64,000 nt of DNA, from NCBI RefSeq assembly GCF_001552215.1, contig NZ_BCQT01000031.1, positions 1 through 64,000 on the forward strand, written 5' to 3'. Position 1 is the stretch's first letter, and each line of letters starts with the position of its first letter. Shown piece after piece: positions 17,618-25,894 of the stretch. The notes beneath the pieces were generated by a model. The model was not told where the DNA came from, ran no database searches, and was given only the letters and a program-made list of their open reading frames with translations. This DNA is from Actinomadura macra NBRC 14102. GTDB taxonomy: Bacteria; Actinomycetota; Actinomycetes; Streptosporangiales; Streptosporangiaceae. The position numbers and the translations under genes are program-made.

Positions 17618-18208
17618 ATGGGGCAACTGATCATCCTGCGGCACGGGGAGACGGAGTGGAGCCGGGCCGGCCGGCACACCGGGCGCACCGACCTGCCGTT
17701 GACCGCGCGCGGTGAGGAACAGGCGCGCGCTCTTCGCGGGCCGCTGGCGGGGCGCCGGATCATCCGCACCGTCTGCAGTCCCGCCGAGCGTGCGCGGCGC
17801 ACCGCCGAGCTGGCGGGACTGACCGTTGACGAGGTGGATCCCGATCTCTGGGAGTGGGACTACGGCGGTTACGAGGGGATCACCACGGCGGCGATCCAGG
17901 AGGGGCGGCCCGGCTGGTTCCTCTGGGACGACGGCGTGGTGCCGGGCGACGTCGAGCATCCCGGGGAGAGCGTCGAGCACGTCGGCGAACGGGTCGACCG
18001 AGTGCTGGCGCGGGTGGGGCCGGATCTGGACGGCGGTGACGTCGTGCTGGTCGCGCACGGGCACGTCCTGCGCGTGCTGACCGCGCGCTGGCTCGGCCTG
18101 GAGCCGAGGCTGGGGCGGCTGTTCGCGCTGGACACCGGGAGCCTCTCGACGCTGGACACCGAGCACGGCCGTCCGACGATCGCCTCATGGAACGAACCCG
18201 CCTGCTGA
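17618..18208 (+). CDS. Histidine phosphatase-family protein (phosphoglycerate-mutase-like)
   Basis: 196 residues. The catalytic R8-H9-G10 (IILRHGETEW), the second Arg (TVCSPAERARRTAELAG), WEWDYGGYEG and the second His in VVLVAHGHVLRVL define the superfamily. Such small actinobacterial members are acid or sugar phosphatases rather than glycolytic mutases. The substrate cannot be told from sequence. It ends 113 bp before csoR. Confidence 0.88.
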   Translation: MGQLIILRHGETEWSRAGRHTGRTDLPLTARGEEQARALRGPLAGRRIIRTVCSPAERARRTAELAGLTVDEVDPDLWEWDYGGYEGITTAAIQEGRPGWFLWDDGVVPGDVEHPGESVEHVGERVDRVLARVGPDLDGGDVVLVAHGHVLRVLTARWLGLEPRLGRLFALDTGSLSTLDTEHGRPTIASWNEPAC

Positions 18209-18250
18209 TCGTGCACACGACGAGCGCGGCCGTACGTCCCCGAACACATA

Positions 18251-18290
18251 GGGTACCCCTAGGGGGATCGCCCCCGAGGGGTACCCCCGG
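18251..18290. promoter_or_regulatory. Probable CsoR operator, two G/C-tract palindromes flanking TAC
   Basis: TACCCCTAGGGGGA at 18254-18267 and GGGGTACCCCC at 18278-18288 are near-perfect palindromes of the TACCCC/GGGGTA type known for actinobacterial CsoR operators. The first overlaps TAGGGT (18249-18254), a fit to a TANNNT -10 box. The csoR start is at 18322, so this is likely an autoregulatory site. That CsoR binds here is inference from family knowledge. Confidence 0.6.
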
Positions 18291-18321
18291 AGCCGCCCCG
18301 AGATCGATTGCGAGGACGGAG

Positions 18322-18621
18322 ATGGCCACCAGCGAGACCCCCACCCGCGGGTACACCGCCACCAAGGACCAGCTCCAGACCCGGCTCCGCCGGATCGAGG
18401 GCCAGGTTCGCGGCATCGAGCGGATGGTCGAGGAAGACCGCTACTGCATCGACGTGCTCACCCAGATCAGCGCCGTCCAGGCGGCCCTGGACAAGGTGGC
18501 GCTCGGCCTGCTGGACGGACACGTCCGGCACTGCGTCGCCGAGGGCGCCGAAGAGGGCAAGGGCGATCAGATGTCCACCGAGCTGATGGCCGCCGTGGGC
18601 CGGCTGATGCGCCGCGGCTGA
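18322..18621 (+). CDS. csoR: CsoR-type copper-sensing repressor
   Basis: 99 residues of the DUF156/CsoR four-helix fold: LQTRLRRIEGQVRGIERMVE, then Cys42 (RYCIDVLTQI), His67 and Cys71 (GHVRHC). The spacing Cys-25-His-4-Cys equals that of the Cu(I) ligands of M. tuberculosis CsoR, so copper is the likely effector rather than sulfide or nickel. Cu(I) binding releases DNA. ATG 18322 has GGACGGAG directly upstream. No copper exporter is adjacent; copper genes in this window are at 7.4-10.2 kb. Confidence 0.88.
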   Translation: MATSETPTRGYTATKDQLQTRLRRIEGQVRGIERMVEEDRYCIDVLTQISAVQAALDKVALGLLDGHVRHCVAEGAEEGKGDQMSTELMAAVGRLMRRG

Positions 18622-18814
18622 CGACGGCGTCCGGCGCCGCGACGTCGACCACGGCGCGGAGGGCGCTCAGCAGCCGGGGCGGCCTCCCACGTAGTCGCGC
18701 TCGTCCTCACCGGCCTGCTGATCCTCCCGGCGTTGCTCTTCCCCCCGGCGTGGGGGCCGGTGAGAACGCCGTGCCGGACGCGACTCCTCCCCTCGGTTGA
18801 GACCGGGGGCTGGG

Positions 18815-19732
18815 TCAGGAGGCGACGGGGCAGCTGGCCGGGGCACTCTCGTGCTCATGCGTCAGGCGCCTCGCCCGCCGGGCGTCCGGTGTGTAGCGGT
18901 AACGCTCGGGGACGGCGCGGGTGGTGCGATAGAGGCCCTTGAGCGCCAGCGTCGCGGCCAGGTCGGACGTCGGCAGGCCCGGGAGCCCGTACATCCGGCG
19001 CGCCCAGCGCGGCAGTGTCGCGACGACCAGCGTCCCGACGCCGGGCGCGGCCAGCTTGAGCGGCAGCAGGTGCCGCGGGACGGCGGGGCTGAACATCCGC
19101 CAGAGCCCCTCCCGGGCCTCCCGGCACGCCCAGATCCGTCGGCGCATCCCCTCGTAGTAGTCCCGCATCTCGGCGACGGAGGCGGGCACGTCGGCGGGGT
19201 CGAGGCCGACGACGGCGGCCGCGCGGCGCTGCTCGTCCACGAACGCGTCGGCGTCGGCGTCGGTCAGCGGGATGCCGGCGCGACGCCCGACGTCAAGGTA
19301 GGAGTCGACCTCGCCCAGGTGCACCCAGAGGAGGTTCTCCGGATCGTCCACCGGGAACGTCTCGCCGGTGCGGTGGTCGAGGCCGGTCAGTCTGGAGTGC
19401 AGGTTGCGGACGCGGCGGCCGACCCGCTCGACCTCGGCCTCCGTCCCGTACGTGCGGACGCGGACGAACTCGACCGTCCGCGCGAGCCGGGACCAGGCGG
19501 CGTCGGGGTTCATCAGCTCGGAGTTCTGCGCGGTGCCCCACATCGTCCGGGGGTGCAGCGCCTGCAGCAGCAGCGCCCTGATCCCACCGACGATCAGCAC
19601 CGGCTCACCCATCACCTGCCAGGTCACCGAGCCCGGCCCGAACAGGCCATGGTCCTCGTGCGGCACGTCGTCCCCGCTGTCCCCGCCGTCCACACCGTCT
19701 GCACGGTCCACACCGACCCCCTTCCCCCGCAC
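18815..19732 (-). CDS. Oxygenase MpaB-family (DUF2236) protein
   Basis: 305 residues, mostly helical. The family pattern includes DHGLFGPGSVTWQVMGEPVL, LLLQALHPRTMWGTAQNSEL, RVRNLHSRLTG and NLLWVHLGEVDSYL. The His residues in ALHPRT, NLHSRL and WVHLGE match the haem/metal ligand regions of MpaB and latex-clearing proteins. Members cleave C=C bonds of prenyl chains or are uncharacterised. The substrate is unknown here. It starts next to an AT-rich patch (about 19755-19780) that probably contains its promoter. Confidence 0.85.
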   Translation of the reverse strand: MRGKGVGVDRADGVDGGDSGDDVPHEDHGLFGPGSVTWQVMGEPVLIVGGIRALLLQALHPRTMWGTAQNSELMNPDAAWSRLARTVEFVRVRTYGTEAEVERVGRRVRNLHSRLTGLDHRTGETFPVDDPENLLWVHLGEVDSYLDVGRRAGIPLTDADADAFVDEQRRAAAVVGLDPADVPASVAEMRDYYEGMRRRIWACREAREGLWRMFSPAVPRHLLPLKLAAPGVGTLVVATLPRWARRMYGLPGLPTSDLAATLALKGLYRTTRAVPERYRYTPDARRARRLTHEHESAPASCPVAS

Positions 19733-19846
19733 CGGAGGAGTCCACGACCAGGGTAATCAAATACTTATTTCCCTGATATGACGGGCGTCACACCGGGCGC
19801 GGGCGCCCTGCCCTGGTCACGGGGCAGGCGCACGAGGCCACCGGGA

Positions 19847-20206
19847 TCAGTCCTCGGGCTCGTCGACCGCATCGTCTGGCTCGGCGGGCTCGGTCTGCTC
19901 GGCCAGCCATGCGAGGTAGTCCATGCTGCCCGCCACGACGGGCGTCGCGATGATCTCCGGGGTGTCGTAGGAGTGCCCGTCGGTGATCAGGGAGGCCAGT
20001 TCGTCGAACCGGTCGGCGGTGGTCTTGAAGACCACCAACCACTCCTCGGCCGACTCGATCTCGCCCTCCCACCAGTAGGTGCTGGCGACCGGCCCGACAA
20101 GCTGGGCGCAGGCCGCGAGCCGCTCGGCAACGGCCGACTTGGCCAGCTCGGCCGCCTCGGGGCGGGAGTCGGTCGTGGTCGTCACCTGAACGTAAGACTG
20201 CGCCAT
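19847..20206 (-). CDS. cutA: CutA-type divalent cation tolerance protein
   Basis: 119 residues. VQVTTTTDSRPEAAELAKSA, the ERLAACAQL Cys, VASTYWWEGEIESAEEWLVV and SYDTPEIIATPV are hallmarks of trimeric CutA1. The biochemical role is debated (metal tolerance, signalling). A short acidic tail (EPAEPDDAVDEPED) extends beyond the fold. It is a single gene with no partner visible. Confidence 0.92.
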   Translation of the reverse strand: MAQSYVQVTTTTDSRPEAAELAKSAVAERLAACAQLVGPVASTYWWEGEIESAEEWLVVFKTTADRFDELASLITDGHSYDTPEIIATPVVAGSMDYLAWLAEQTEPAEPDDAVDEPED

Positions 20207-20256
20207 GGCACGACTCCTTCCCGTTCACCGTCAGGGCACGCCTCACCAGCGGTTTC

Positions 20257-22119
20257 CTAGCGAGCTGGGGTCACCACCATCGCGCTGCCGCCACCTCGGC
20301 GGACCGGTTCGGCGACCGCCTGGACGAGTTCTGGACCGAGGAACTCCAGCGCGGTCGCGGCCCCGATCACACCGTTCGTGGGGCCGGGGAAGGGCGCCAG
20401 CCGATGGCCCCGCGCGGCCAGGGACCTGCCGAACGCGTCGATGAACGCGGGCTCGGCGAACACCTGCGGGGTGTTGCGCTGCGTGGCACGCGGGGCTGCG
20501 AGGGCCTGCGGCAGGTCCATGCCGAGGTCGATCCGGTTGAACAGGATCTGCAGGACGGTCGTGATGATCGTGGACCCGCCGGGCGTGCCGACGGCGAGCC
20601 GCGGCCGCCCGTCCTGGAGCACGATCGTCGGCGCCATGCTGCTGCGCGGACGCTTGCGCGGGCCGGGCAGGTTCGGGTCGGCCGGCGAGCCGGGCGCGGG
20701 CGGCTGCAAGGTGAAGTCGGTCAGCTCGTTGTTGAGCAGGAATCCGCGTCCGGGAACGGTGAGGGCGCTGCCGCCGAACTGCTCGATGGTGACGTTGTAG
20801 GCGACGACGTCACCCCACTTGTCGGCGACGACCAGGTGGGTGGTCTGCGGGCCCTCGTAGGCCAGCGCGCGGGTCTGGGTGCCCGGCGGGACGCAGGGGG
20901 CGTACCGTCCGTCCGGGGTGCCGGGGGCGACGGGCGCGGCGGCGGCCTGGTCGGGCTTGATCAGGCAGGCCCGTTCGCGGGCGAACCCCGACGAGAGCAG
21001 TTCGTCCAGCGGCACGTCCACCTGGGCGGGGTCGCCCACGTAGGCGCCTCGGTCGGCGTAGGCGAGCTTGGACGCCTCAAGGTAGTAGTGCAGCGCGGTG
21101 ACGGGGTCCTTCGGGTCGAGCCGGAAGTTGCCCATGATGTTGAGCGCTTCGCCGACGGTGGACCCGCCGGACGAGGACGGCGGCTCGCCGTACACGTCCA
21201 GTCCCCGGTAGGCGACGTGGGTGGGCTCCTTCGGCAGCGCGCGGTAGGCGGCGAGGTCGCTCTGCTTGAGCAGGCCGGGCCGGACCTTGCGCGTCGCCGC
21301 GGGATCGACCGGCGGCTTGGCGGCCGTCCGCACGACCTCTCGGCCGAGCCCGCCCTCGTACATCCACTCCGGCCCTCGTTCGGCCAGCTCGCGGTAGGTG
21401 CGGGCCAGGTCGGGGTTGCGGAAGACCGACCCCACCTCAGGCAGCTTCCCGCCCGGCAGGAAGAGCTCCCGGGTGGGCACGATGTCGCGGAACCGCGCCT
21501 CGTTCTCCGCGGTCTGGGCGCGGAATTCCGCGTCCACCACGAAGCCCTTGTCCGCGATCTTGATCGCGGGCGTGAGGAGGGTGCTCAGGTCGCGCGTGCC
21601 GAAGCGGCGGAGCGCGAGGTCCCACTGGGCGAGGGTGCCGGGGACGCCGACGCTCAGCCCGCTGGTGACGGCCTCGTCGAAGGGGAGGGCCTTGCCGGTG
21701 GCCGGGTCGACGAACGAGTCCTGCTTCATCGCCTTCGGGGCGGTCTCCCTCCCGTCGAGGGCGTGGACGCGGCGCTTCTTGGCGTCGTAGTAGGTGATGT
21801 AGCCCCCGCCGCCGATCGCTGCGACGTAGGGCTCGGTGACGCCGAGCGTCGCGGCGGCGGCGACGGCCGCGTCCATCGCGTTGCCGCCGTGCTTGAGGAC
21901 GTCGAGCGCGGTCCGGCTGGCGTCGGGGTCGACCGTGGAGACCGCGCCGCCGTAGCCGGTGGCGACCGGCCGCCGGTCGGGTGGGACGGGCTCCGTCGGG
22001 GACCCGGGGAGCGGCGCGGCGCCCGCGGCGGCGGGAAGGACGAGCGCGGCGGTCACGGCCAGCGCCGCCGCGGCGGCCGTGTGGCGGAGGGCGAGCGAGG
22101 GCGACGTACTGCGGGACAC
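20257..22119 (-). CDS. ggt: Gamma-glutamyltransferase, secreted
   Basis: 620 residues. GTG 22119 is chosen: AGGAGG sits 4 bases upstream and the product opens with a signal peptide (ALAVTAALVLPAAAGAAP). Typical stretches are GGNAMDAAVAAAATLGVTEP, IGGGGYITYYDAKKRRVHAL, and SSSGGSTVGEALNIMG. The autoprocessing site gives a small subunit starting at the Thr in PQTTHLVVADKWG near residue 425, and it contains GFLLNNELTDF and the glycine loop TPGGSTIITTVLQ. The enzyme cleaves gamma-glutamyl bonds such as glutathione outside the membrane. Confidence 0.93.
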   Translation of the reverse strand: MSRSTSPSLALRHTAAAAALAVTAALVLPAAAGAAPLPGSPTEPVPPDRRPVATGYGGAVSTVDPDASRTALDVLKHGGNAMDAAVAAAATLGVTEPYVAAIGGGGYITYYDAKKRRVHALDGRETAPKAMKQDSFVDPATGKALPFDEAVTSGLSVGVPGTLAQWDLALRRFGTRDLSTLLTPAIKIADKGFVVDAEFRAQTAENEARFRDIVPTRELFLPGGKLPEVGSVFRNPDLARTYRELAERGPEWMYEGGLGREVVRTAAKPPVDPAATRKVRPGLLKQSDLAAYRALPKEPTHVAYRGLDVYGEPPSSSGGSTVGEALNIMGNFRLDPKDPVTALHYYLEASKLAYADRGAYVGDPAQVDVPLDELLSSGFARERACLIKPDQAAAAPVAPGTPDGRYAPCVPPGTQTRALAYEGPQTTHLVVADKWGDVVAYNVTIEQFGGSALTVPGRGFLLNNELTDFTLQPPAPGSPADPNLPGPRKRPRSSMAPTIVLQDGRPRLAVGTPGGSTIITTVLQILFNRIDLGMDLPQALAAPRATQRNTPQVFAEPAFIDAFGRSLAARGHRLAPFPGPTNGVIGAATALEFLGPELVQAVAEPVRRGGGSAMVVTPAR

Positions 22120-22512
22120 CGAACCTCCTGAGGGACGCGGCGCCACCACAGTTTCACCGATCCACCCCACGCGCCAGCATCCCCACCGGCCGACCCTGGA
22201 CGCCCTCTCTAACCCTCCTCTCGTGACCCTCGGAGACCCCTCTGGCGCCCCTAGGACGACGCTTCGGACGCTCCGCGAAAAGACAAAGCAAGATCGAAAA
22301 GGAGGTGCCGACCGAATCGGTGTTCGCCCAGCGTGAGCAGCCAGTGCCACGTTGAGATCGGGATACGGCCTGTACGCCACCAACGGCATCAAGACGACAT
22401 CAATCGCGAGGAAATCATTGCGATTATCCCCATACCTGGTGAATTCTTAGGGACTTCGACCAGCCCATCTCTCGCGAACAGCGGCGCGGGTTCCGGCCTG
22501 GGGGGACAACCT
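22120..22512. other. Divergent intergenic region between ggt and the APC permease gene
   Basis: 393 bp. It holds (i) a strong unattached ribosome site, AAAAGGAGGTG at 22297-22307, followed by a possible 11-codon peptide frame 22320-22355; (ii) a dyad AATCGC (22402-22407) / GCGATT (22420-22425) with a 12-bp spacer. In-frame extension of the permease to GTG 22333 is possible but lacks a ribosome site, whereas ATG 22513 has GGGGGA. No known riboswitch was recognised. Confidence 0.45.
22402..22425. promoter_or_regulatory. Inverted repeat upstream of APC permease
   Basis: AATCGC-N12-GCGATT, extending by one pair if the flanking C and T are ignored. It lies about 90 bp before ATG 22513, where a regulator site would be expected. 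Nothing identifies the binder. Confidence 0.3.
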
Positions 22513-24891
22513 ATGACCTGGGACATCCGCATGCGCAACAACATGTTCCGGCGCCTGCCCGTCGAGCAGGCGACCGGCCGGCTGTACGGGGGCCGGCACC
22601 GGCTCCGTGTGGTCTACCGAACGCGCGACCTGATCGTGCTCGGCCTCGGCGTGATGATCGGATCCGGCATCTTCAAGATCGCCGGAGAACAGGCCACCGC
22701 GACCGCCGGGCCCGGCGTGCTCGTCTCCTTCCTGATCGCCGGTGGCGTGTGCGTGCTGGCCGCGCTCGCCTACGCCGAACTGTCCTCGATCATCCCGGTC
22801 GCGGGCAGCGCCTACTCCTTCAGCTACGTCGCCTTCGGCGAGGTGTGGGCGTGGGTGGTCGGCTGGTCGCTGGTGATGGAGCTGCTGCTCGCGGCGTCGG
22901 TGCTCGCGCGGGTCTGGTCGCTGTACGCGACGCAGGCGCTGCACGACTTCGGGGTCCCGGTCCCGGCGTGGCTCGGCGACGTCATCGGCCAGATGAAGGG
23001 GCCGGACGTGTTCGCGTTCGGCATCCTGCTGCTGCTCATCGTGATGCTCGCGACCGGCAGCCGGATGAGCCTGCGGACGCTGTGGTTCATGGTCATGGGC
23101 AAGATGATCGTGATCGGGCTGGTCATCGCCACGGGCATGAAGTTCTTCCACCCCTCCAACCTCACCCCGTTCGTGCCGCCGGCCAAGCCCGCGCCCGAGG
23201 GGGACCAGACGGTACTGGACGCGCTGCTCGGCGCGGTCGGCGGCGGCACCCCGCACGTCTTCGGCGTCTGGGGCCTGTTCGCGGCGGCGCCCGCCATCGC
23301 GTTCGCCTACATCGGGTTCGACCTGATCGCCACCGCGTCCGAGGAGACCGACGACGCGCCCCGCAAGGTGCCGCGCGGCATCCTCACCGCGCTGATCACC
23401 ACCATCGTGGTGTACGCGGCCGTGGCGGTCGCGTTCGTCGGCATGGTCGGCATGGACGGCTTCGCCAAGCTCAACTCCGACAAGCTGCTGCTCGCCGCGG
23501 CGTTCGACTCGGTCGGCGCGGGCGCGATGGGCAAGATCGTCGACGTGGGCGCGATGCTCGGGCTGACGACCGTGATCCTGGTGCTGCTGGTCGCCCTGAG
23601 CCGGGTGGTGTTCTCGATGTCCCGGGACGGGCTGCTGCCGCGCCCGCTCGCCGAGATGAGCCGCTACAAGGTGCCGTCCCGCGCCACGCTGCTGTCGGGC
23701 GCCGCGGCCGTGGTGGCGTCGCAGACCCTCGACGTGCTCACCCTGGAGCAGCTCGTCGTGATCGGGACGCTGTTCGCCTTCCTGTTCGTGGCGGCGGCGG
23801 TGCTGGCGCTGCGCCGGGACCGGCCCGACCTGCACCGCCCCTTCCGGGTGCCGGCGGCGCCGATCACCGCCGTGGTGACGATCGTCGCGGTCGGCTGGCT
23901 GATGCTGAACCTCAAGGTCCAGACATGGGGCTACTTCACGATCTGGATGGTCGGGGGTCTTCTGCTGTACCTCGTCTACGGGCGCCGCAAGAGCCAGATG
24001 AAACTGCTGCTGGAATCGCCCCCGGCCGCGCGTCCGGTGGCCGCTCAGATGGCGGCGCCTCCGCCGCCCGGCTCCGCCCCCTTCCCCACCGGGTCGCAGT
24101 CCGCCCCCGCGCACGCCGCGCCCGTCCCGTACGGATCGGGGCAGTACACCCCACAGCAATACGGCGCACAACAGAGCGGTGCACACTACGGCGCACAACA
24201 CGGCGCTCAGCGGAGCGGCGGGTACCCCGGGCTCGGGCAGCAGGGAACGGGCCAGTATCCGGCGGGACAATCCGGGGGGTTCGGCGCAGAGCCGTCCGCG
24301 TCCGGCACGTACGGAACCGAGGGGTACGGGTCCGGAGCATACGGGTCCGGGGCACACGGATCCGGTTCCTTCGACTCCGGCAGAGGGGCCTTCACTTCCG
24401 GGTCCCACGGCGCCGGATCCGGATCCTACGGTTCCGAGACCTCCGGTACGGGGTCGTACGAGTCCAGGCCGTACGGGTCGGGCTCTTATGGGTCGGGCTC
24501 TTATGGGTCGGAATCGTCCGAGTCCGGGACGTTCGGATCCGGCGGGTCCGGGGCCTTCGGATCCGAGGCATTTGAATCAGGAGCGTTCGGGTCAGGGACG
24601 TTCGGCTCAGGCTCGTCCGCGTCGGACGCGTTCGGGTCGGGGCAGCAGCCGGTGGACCCGTGGCAGGGCCCGCCGCAGAGCGGGGAGTATCCGGGCAGCC
24701 GCTACTCCTCCGGGCAGTTCGCGGCCGATCAATCCTCCGCCGGGCGGCAGCAAGGCGAGGGGTACTCGCGCGAGCCGGACGCGTCCGGCGGGTACGCCGC
24801 CGACCCTCGCCGCCGCCGCGGCGGCGGCTGGGACGACGAGGAACCCCAGGAGCCGCCGCCCGCCCCCGGCGGTGGACGCCACCGCCGCTGA
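22513..24891 (+). CDS. APC-family amino-acid permease with a long low-complexity tail
   Basis: 792 residues. Residues about 1-495 are a complete CAT/APC-type permease of about 12 helices: VVYRTRDLIVLGLGVMIGSG, GPGVLVSFLIAGGVCVLAAL, PAIAFAYIGFDLIATASEET, and PRKVPRGILTALI. Residues about 500-792 are disordered, with repeated YGSG, FGSG and FGSEAFES units, Gln-rich stretches, and a charged end (RRRRGGGWDDEEPQEPP). ATG 22513 has GGGGGA 7 bases upstream. The permease probably imports cationic or neutral amino acids. A perfect-stem terminator follows. The tail is cytoplasmic by the positive-inside rule. Confidence 0.88.
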   Translation: MTWDIRMRNNMFRRLPVEQATGRLYGGRHRLRVVYRTRDLIVLGLGVMIGSGIFKIAGEQATATAGPGVLVSFLIAGGVCVLAALAYAELSSIIPVAGSAYSFSYVAFGEVWAWVVGWSLVMELLLAASVLARVWSLYATQALHDFGVPVPAWLGDVIGQMKGPDVFAFGILLLLIVMLATGSRMSLRTLWFMVMGKMIVIGLVIATGMKFFHPSNLTPFVPPAKPAPEGDQTVLDALLGAVGGGTPHVFGVWGLFAAAPAIAFAYIGFDLIATASEETDDAPRKVPRGILTALITTIVVYAAVAVAFVGMVGMDGFAKLNSDKLLLAAAFDSVGAGAMGKIVDVGAMLGLTTVILVLLVALSRVVFSMSRDGLLPRPLAEMSRYKVPSRATLLSGAAAVVASQTLDVLTLEQLVVIGTLFAFLFVAAAVLALRRDRPDLHRPFRVPAAPITAVVTIVAVGWLMLNLKVQTWGYFTIWMVGGLLLYLVYGRRKSQMKLLLESPPAARPVAAQMAAPPPPGSAPFPTGSQSAPAHAAPVPYGSGQYTPQQYGAQQSGAHYGAQHGAQRSGGYPGLGQQGTGQYPAGQSGGFGAEPSASGTYGTEGYGSGAYGSGAHGSGSFDSGRGAFTSGSHGAGSGSYGSETSGTGSYESRPYGSGSYGSGSYGSESSESGTFGSGGSGAFGSEAFESGAFGSGTFGSGSSASDAFGSGQQPVDPWQGPPQSGEYPGSRYSSGQFAADQSSAGRQQGEGYSREPDASGGYAADPRRRRGGGWDDEEPQEPPPAPGGGRHRR

Positions 24892-24909
24892 CCGGACGCC
24901 CCCGCGCCT

Positions 24910-24947
24910 GAGAGCGCCGCCTCCCCTCCCCGGGAGGCGGCGCTCTC
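24910..24947 (+). terminator. Strong hairpin terminator after the permease gene
   Basis: A perfect 16-bp stem: GAGAGCGCCGCCTCCC (24910-24925), six-base loop, GGGAGGCGGCGCTCTC (24932-24947). There is no T-tract, as is usual in high-GC actinomycetes. It isolates the next operon. Confidence 0.85.
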
Positions 24948-24994
24948 GCCGTTCCCAGGGGCTGGACAGCGGGGGCGGTGTCCGTTATGTTCTT

Positions 24995-25037
24995 CTCATA
25001 GCGAGATGAACTCAACTTGAGACTGACTCATATTGAG
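24995..25037. promoter_or_regulatory. Triple phased operator upstream of the Nudix regulator operon
   Basis: Three 11-mers of the form CTCANNNNGAG begin at 24995 (CTCATAGCGAG), 25011 (CTCAACTTGAG, a perfect palindrome) and 25027 (CTCATATTGAG). The spacing is exactly 16 bp each time. The block is AT-rich against its surroundings and ends 23 bp before ATG 25061. The adjacent gene encodes a Nudix/winged-helix regulator, so autoregulation is the natural reading; this is inference. Confidence 0.7.
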
Positions 25038-25060
25038 CCTGACCGAACGGGAGGAAGCGG

Positions 25061-25894
25061 ATGACCCCGGCCCCCGGGCACGACGAGAGCGAGTTCCTCG
25101 CGAACTACGACCCGCGCGCCTATGACCCGGTCGCGGTGACCGTGGACGTCGTCGCCCTCACCATCCGCGACGGCGCCCTGCACGTGCTGCTGGTGCGGCG
25201 CGGCAACGCCCCGTACGCGGGGATGTGGGCGCTGCCCGGCGGGTTCGTCCAGGCCGGCGGGGCCGTCCGGGGCACCGAGGCCGAGGATCTGCCCGAGGCC
25301 GCGGTGCGCGAGCTGGCCGAGGAGACCGGGCTCAGCGCGAAGGGCGGTGCGCTCGGCCGCGTCCACCTGGAGCAGCTCGGCACGTACGGTGCTCCTGGAC
25401 GGGACCCGCGCATGCGCGTCATCTCCGTCGCCTACCTGGCGTTCGCACCCGAACTGCCCGATCCCGAGGCCGGCGGCGACGCCGCCGACGCGGCCTGGGT
25501 CACGGTCGACGCGCTGGGCCTGACCGAGTCGGGCGACCAGCGTCCGGGCACCACCCGGCGGCTCGCCTTCGACCACGCCCGGATCCTGTCGGACGGGCTG
25601 GAGCGGGCCCGCGCGAAGCTGGAGTACGCGCCGCTCGCCACGGCGTTCTGCGGCGGCGAGTTCACGATCCCCGAGCTGCGCGCCGTCTACGAGGCGGTGT
25701 GGGGAGAGGAACTGCACGCCGGCAACTTCCACCGGAAGGTGCTGTCGGTGCCCGGCTTCGTGGAGAGCACGGGCGCGACGTCCGACAAGGGCGGACGGCG
25801 CGGCGGCCCCCGGCCCCGCCTCTACCGCGCGGGCGACGCCCGCCTCCTGCATCCCGCCCTGCTGCGCCCCAGCCGCGAGGAGGAGATCCGATGA
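25061..25894 (+). CDS. Nudix-domain / winged-helix transcriptional regulator (NrtR-like)
   Basis: 277 residues. The Nudix domain (about 25-165) has the box end AAVRELAEETGLS with the catalytic Glu cluster, and MWALPGGFVQAGGAV. The Gly of the classical box is displaced by a small insertion (RGTEAED), so hydrolase activity is doubtful. The C-terminal domain (about 190-270; FTIPELRAVYEAVWGEELHA then GNFHRKVLSVPGFVE) is the winged helix of the NrtR family, whose members sense ADP-ribose-like ligands and usually repress NAD genes. Here no NAD gene follows. ATG 25061 has GGGAGGAAG. It overlaps the next gene by ATGA. Confidence 0.85.
   Translation: MTPAPGHDESEFLANYDPRAYDPVAVTVDVVALTIRDGALHVLLVRRGNAPYAGMWALPGGFVQAGGAVRGTEAEDLPEAAVRELAEETGLSAKGGALGRVHLEQLGTYGAPGRDPRMRVISVAYLAFAPELPDPEAGGDAADAAWVTVDALGLTESGDQRPGTTRRLAFDHARILSDGLERARAKLEYAPLATAFCGGEFTIPELRAVYEAVWGEELHAGNFHRKVLSVPGFVESTGATSDKGGRRGGPRPRLYRAGDARLLHPALLRPSREEEIR

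Noticed and set aside
18622-18814. Hydrophobic frame VALVLTGLLILPALLFPPAW between csoR and the MpaB gene
   Set aside because: No start, no ribosome site and no match to a known membrane protein. It could be a remnant but the evidence is one short hydrophobic run.
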